From positions 592,726-656,725 of the forward strand of contig NZ_KE383865.1 of the NCBI RefSeq assembly GCF_000422505.1: a stretch of 64,000 nucleotides of DNA. The letters are read 5' to 3'. Below the pieces are notes generated by a model that saw only the letters and a list, made by a program, of their open reading frames with translations, was not told where the DNA came from and ran no database searches. The stretch is from Paenibacillus pinihumi DSM 23905 = JCM 16419. GTDB taxonomy: Bacteria; Bacillota; Bacilli; Paenibacillales; Paenibacillaceae. A program made the translations under genes and the position numbers. Numbering within the stretch: the stretch's first letter is position 1; every line of letters begins with the position of its first letter. Of this stretch, positions 62,797 through 64,000 are shown in pieces.

Positions 62797-63288
62797 TTAA
62801 TCAATCATATGTATGAACCATTCCCCTTGTTTATTTGGTTGAATGGCATAGAACATTTTTACATCCTCAACTGTCCCTGCTGTTGTATCCAGCCGTTGTC
62901 CGATAACAGTAATGTGAACCTCATGCTCGTTAGGCAAATCGTATTTCATGCTTTCGATATCTGTAAACTTATATTGGAATTGGTCACTATAATAAAATTT
63001 CATGGCATCTGCTAAATCTTCATTTACAAACCCGGAGTTGTAAAGTTTGTGGTCATGCTCAATCAGAGCGGCAAGATTGTTCTTGAGCACATCAAGTGCA
63101 GGGAGATCGCTTTCAGGCAATTGATTCTGATACGATTCCAGATTTATCGATAATTCTGCTTTAAAATTAGTTGTATTCTCCGGACGACTCTCTGTGTTCG
63201 CAGCCATTTGTGATTCTGGATTACCCCCGCAAGCCCCTGTGAAGACCAAACCGCTTAATATCACGATCATCCCGATTAATTTCACCAT
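62797..63288 (-). CDS. Small lipoprotein of unknown function
   Basis: The 163-residue protein has a lipoprotein signal ending TGAC (Cys about residue 20), a short Asn/Glu-rich linker and a mixed domain with LAALIEHDHKLYNSGFVNEDLADAMKFYYSDQFQYKFTDI. The C-terminal part ends in EDVKMFYAIQPNKQGEWFIHMID, reminiscent of NTF2-like folds. A GTGGGA-type ribosome site lies before the start. Family unrecognised. Confidence 0.7.
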   Translation of the reverse strand: MVKLIGMIVILSGLVFTGACGGNPESQMAANTESRPENTTNFKAELSINLESYQNQLPESDLPALDVLKNNLAALIEHDHKLYNSGFVNEDLADAMKFYYSDQFQYKFTDIESMKYDLPNEHEVHITVIGQRLDTTAGTVEDVKMFYAIQPNKQGEWFIHMID

Positions 63289-63370
63289 CTAATCCCACCT
63301 TTATGAATATATGTTGATTAGACGGGAGGAAGGATGAATAGGTTTCAATTAGCAATGTTTATCTTTGCTG

Positions 63371-63426
63371 TTGACAAATAGCCGACAAAATCAAATAATG
63401 ATAATAAGTAAACAAAAAAGTTTACT
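63371..63426 (+). promoter_or_regulatory. Promoter with inverted repeat before the HesB-like ORF
   Basis: TTGACA at 63371-63376 and AATAAT at 63394-63399 (spacer 17) are followed by AGTAAAC/GTTTACT arms at 63407-63413 and 63420-63426. The repeat covers the expected start. Confidence 0.55.
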
Positions 63427-63520
63427 AAGTCTAAGAAAAATGGAATAGTCAAAGCGAAGCTGGCTCACAATGCAAGCTGACCGCGATTCAGGATTGGGAT
63501 GTATCAGGGAGGGAAATATT

Positions 63521-63751
63521 TTGAAACTAATCGTAACGGATGCTGCTGTGAATTGTTTCCGGGAAGAATGGGATTACCGTGAGGAAGACAATGTGCGTAT
63601 TTATGTAAGATATAGCGGCGGTGGAAGCTATACACAAGCATTACGGCTTTATCCCCGAACCGGAAGTGGTTATTATGAAGGAATATTATATCAAAAACTC
63701 CGCTTCTTCATTGAAGCGGAGTTTTTGGCATTATTCGCCCGTTTTATATGA
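63521..63751 (+). CDS. HesB/YneR-like ORF, probably truncated or frameshifted
   Basis: TTG 63521 follows AGGGAGGG by seven bases. The first 40 residues (LKLIVTDAAVNCFREEWDYREEDNVRIYVRYSGGGS) match the HesB/YneR family, whose members are about 95 residues and continue with a GFSLG... and a FFIEDHDLWY end. Here the frame diverges and runs across a terminator to 63751, giving 76 residues. Frame +3 (from 63621) reads GFIPEPEVVI. A frameshift or deletion near 63630 is likely. The cysteines of true HesB scaffolds are absent. Confidence 0.6.
   Translation: MKLIVTDAAVNCFREEWDYREEDNVRIYVRYSGGGSYTQALRLYPRTGSGYYEGILYQKLRFFIEAEFLALFARFI
63693..63728 (+). terminator. Terminator inside the HesB-like frame
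   Basis: AAAACTCCGCTTC pairs with GAAGCGGAGTTTTT around TTCATT; T run follows. It lies within the open frame, marking the ancestral end of that gene. Confidence 0.85.
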
Positions 63752-64000
63752 GACGGTGCTGATACCATTTCGTTCCCCGGAAGCGCCACAGGAAGATGGC
63801 GCCGCGTACGCCCCATTCAAGACTCATTGCCAGCCAAACGCCAATCAGTCCATAACCCAATGAGACGCCCAGCACATAACCAAGGCTGATTCGGAACAAC
63901 CACATCGTCAGCATGGAGGTAATGGAGGTGAATTTGGAATCCCCGGCCGCCCGAAGAGCGGCTGGAAGGATAAAGCTGATCGACCATAGCGGTACCTGCA
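63744..64000 (-). CDS. MATE family efflux transporter, C-terminal part (runs out of window)
   Basis: The minus-strand frame open from the window edge encodes 84 residues ending ...FRGTKWYQHRLI. It reads PAALRAAGDSKFTSITSMLTMWLFRISLGYVLG then GLIGVWLAMSLEWGVRGAIFLWRF, the C-terminal helices 11-12 of a NorM/YeeO-type MATE carrier with the conserved LRAAGDSKFTS loop. The rest lies beyond 64000. Confidence 0.85.
   Translation of the reverse strand, partial: QVPLWSISFILPAALRAAGDSKFTSITSMLTMWLFRISLGYVLGVSLGYGLIGVWLAMSLEWGVRGAIFLWRFRGTKWYQHRLI

Noticed and set aside
1-64000. CRISPR arrays, prophage, insertion sequences or replication origin
   Set aside because: No regularly spaced repeats, integrase, transposase, phage genes or DnaA-box clusters were seen on reading both strands.

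Overview
The window looks like chromosomal DNA of a spore-forming, low-to-mid GC Firmicute, most likely Paenibacillus or a close relative. The clues are strong GGAGG-type ribosome sites with many TTG starts, a CotD-like spore coat gene, lipoproteins with lipoboxes, a YesM/YesN-type two-component pair, a stalk (copper amine oxidase N-terminal) domain protein, class Ib ribonucleotide reductase, and operators matching Bacillus-type Fur, Zur and NrdR sites. This is inference from gene content. I see no prophage, integrase, transposase, CRISPR array or replication origin.

Layout. 1-1.2 kb: end of an AI-2E family permease and a SurA-N-like anchored protein. 1.5-5.2 kb: a complete ECF importer operon (S component, TudS-like desulfidase, two ATPases, T component) behind a structured leader. 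5.5-9.3 kb: an iron block with a Btr-like AraC regulator carrying its own siderophore-binding domain, a Fur-boxed binding lipoprotein and a ferredoxin-NADP reductase-like flavoprotein. 9.5-11.1 kb: a Zur-controlled zinc GTPase (ZagA/YciC type). 11.2-15.1 kb: nrdI-nrdE-nrdF on the minus strand behind two NrdR boxes. 15.5-17.3 kb: fumC with a Fur box. 17.7-23.5 kb: ccdC, an orphan eukaryotic-type HisA isomerase, and sucA-sucB (2-oxoglutarate dehydrogenase E1 and E2). 23.6-27.3 kb: a uracil/hypoxanthine-DNA glycosylase-like gene, a divergent SRAP (YedK/HMCES) gene and topoisomerase III. 27.3-35.4 kb: miscellaneous genes (TraX-like, GyrI-like, GNAT, glycosyltransferase, YkvI-like, two lipoproteins, xanthine phosphoribosyltransferase, small conserved proteins).

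35.7-44.1 kb is a catabolic unit: sugar-binding lipoprotein, two permeases, YesM-type kinase, YesN-type regulator and a NagZ-like family 3 hexosaminidase, with no ATPase of its own. 44.1-47.4 kb holds uppP, a DUF1836 gene and a CNNM/CorC-type protein with an operator-like promoter. 47.6-52.9 kb is a five-gene peptide/nickel-type ABC importer, followed by a truncated MATE gene. 53.9-58.1 kb holds the coat protein, a FadR-type regulator with a CynX-type MFS carrier, and two membrane-associated proteins. 58.4-60.3 kb has two identical tRNA-Leu(CAG) genes in inverted orientation around an SDR remnant and a sugar phosphate isomerase. 60.6-64 kb holds an unrecognised 350-residue protein, a stalk-domain protein, a lipoprotein, a HesB-like ORF that runs through a terminator, and the end of another MATE gene.

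Metal homeostasis recurs in the first 17 kb: two near-consensus Fur boxes and one Zur box control siderophore binding, a flavin reductase, an iron-free fumarase and a zinc GTPase. Much of the rest is housekeeping. The least described elements are the ECF/desulfidase operon with its leader, the self-sensing siderophore regulator without a permease, the eukaryotic-type HisA, and the SRAP protein that lacks the usual glutamate.
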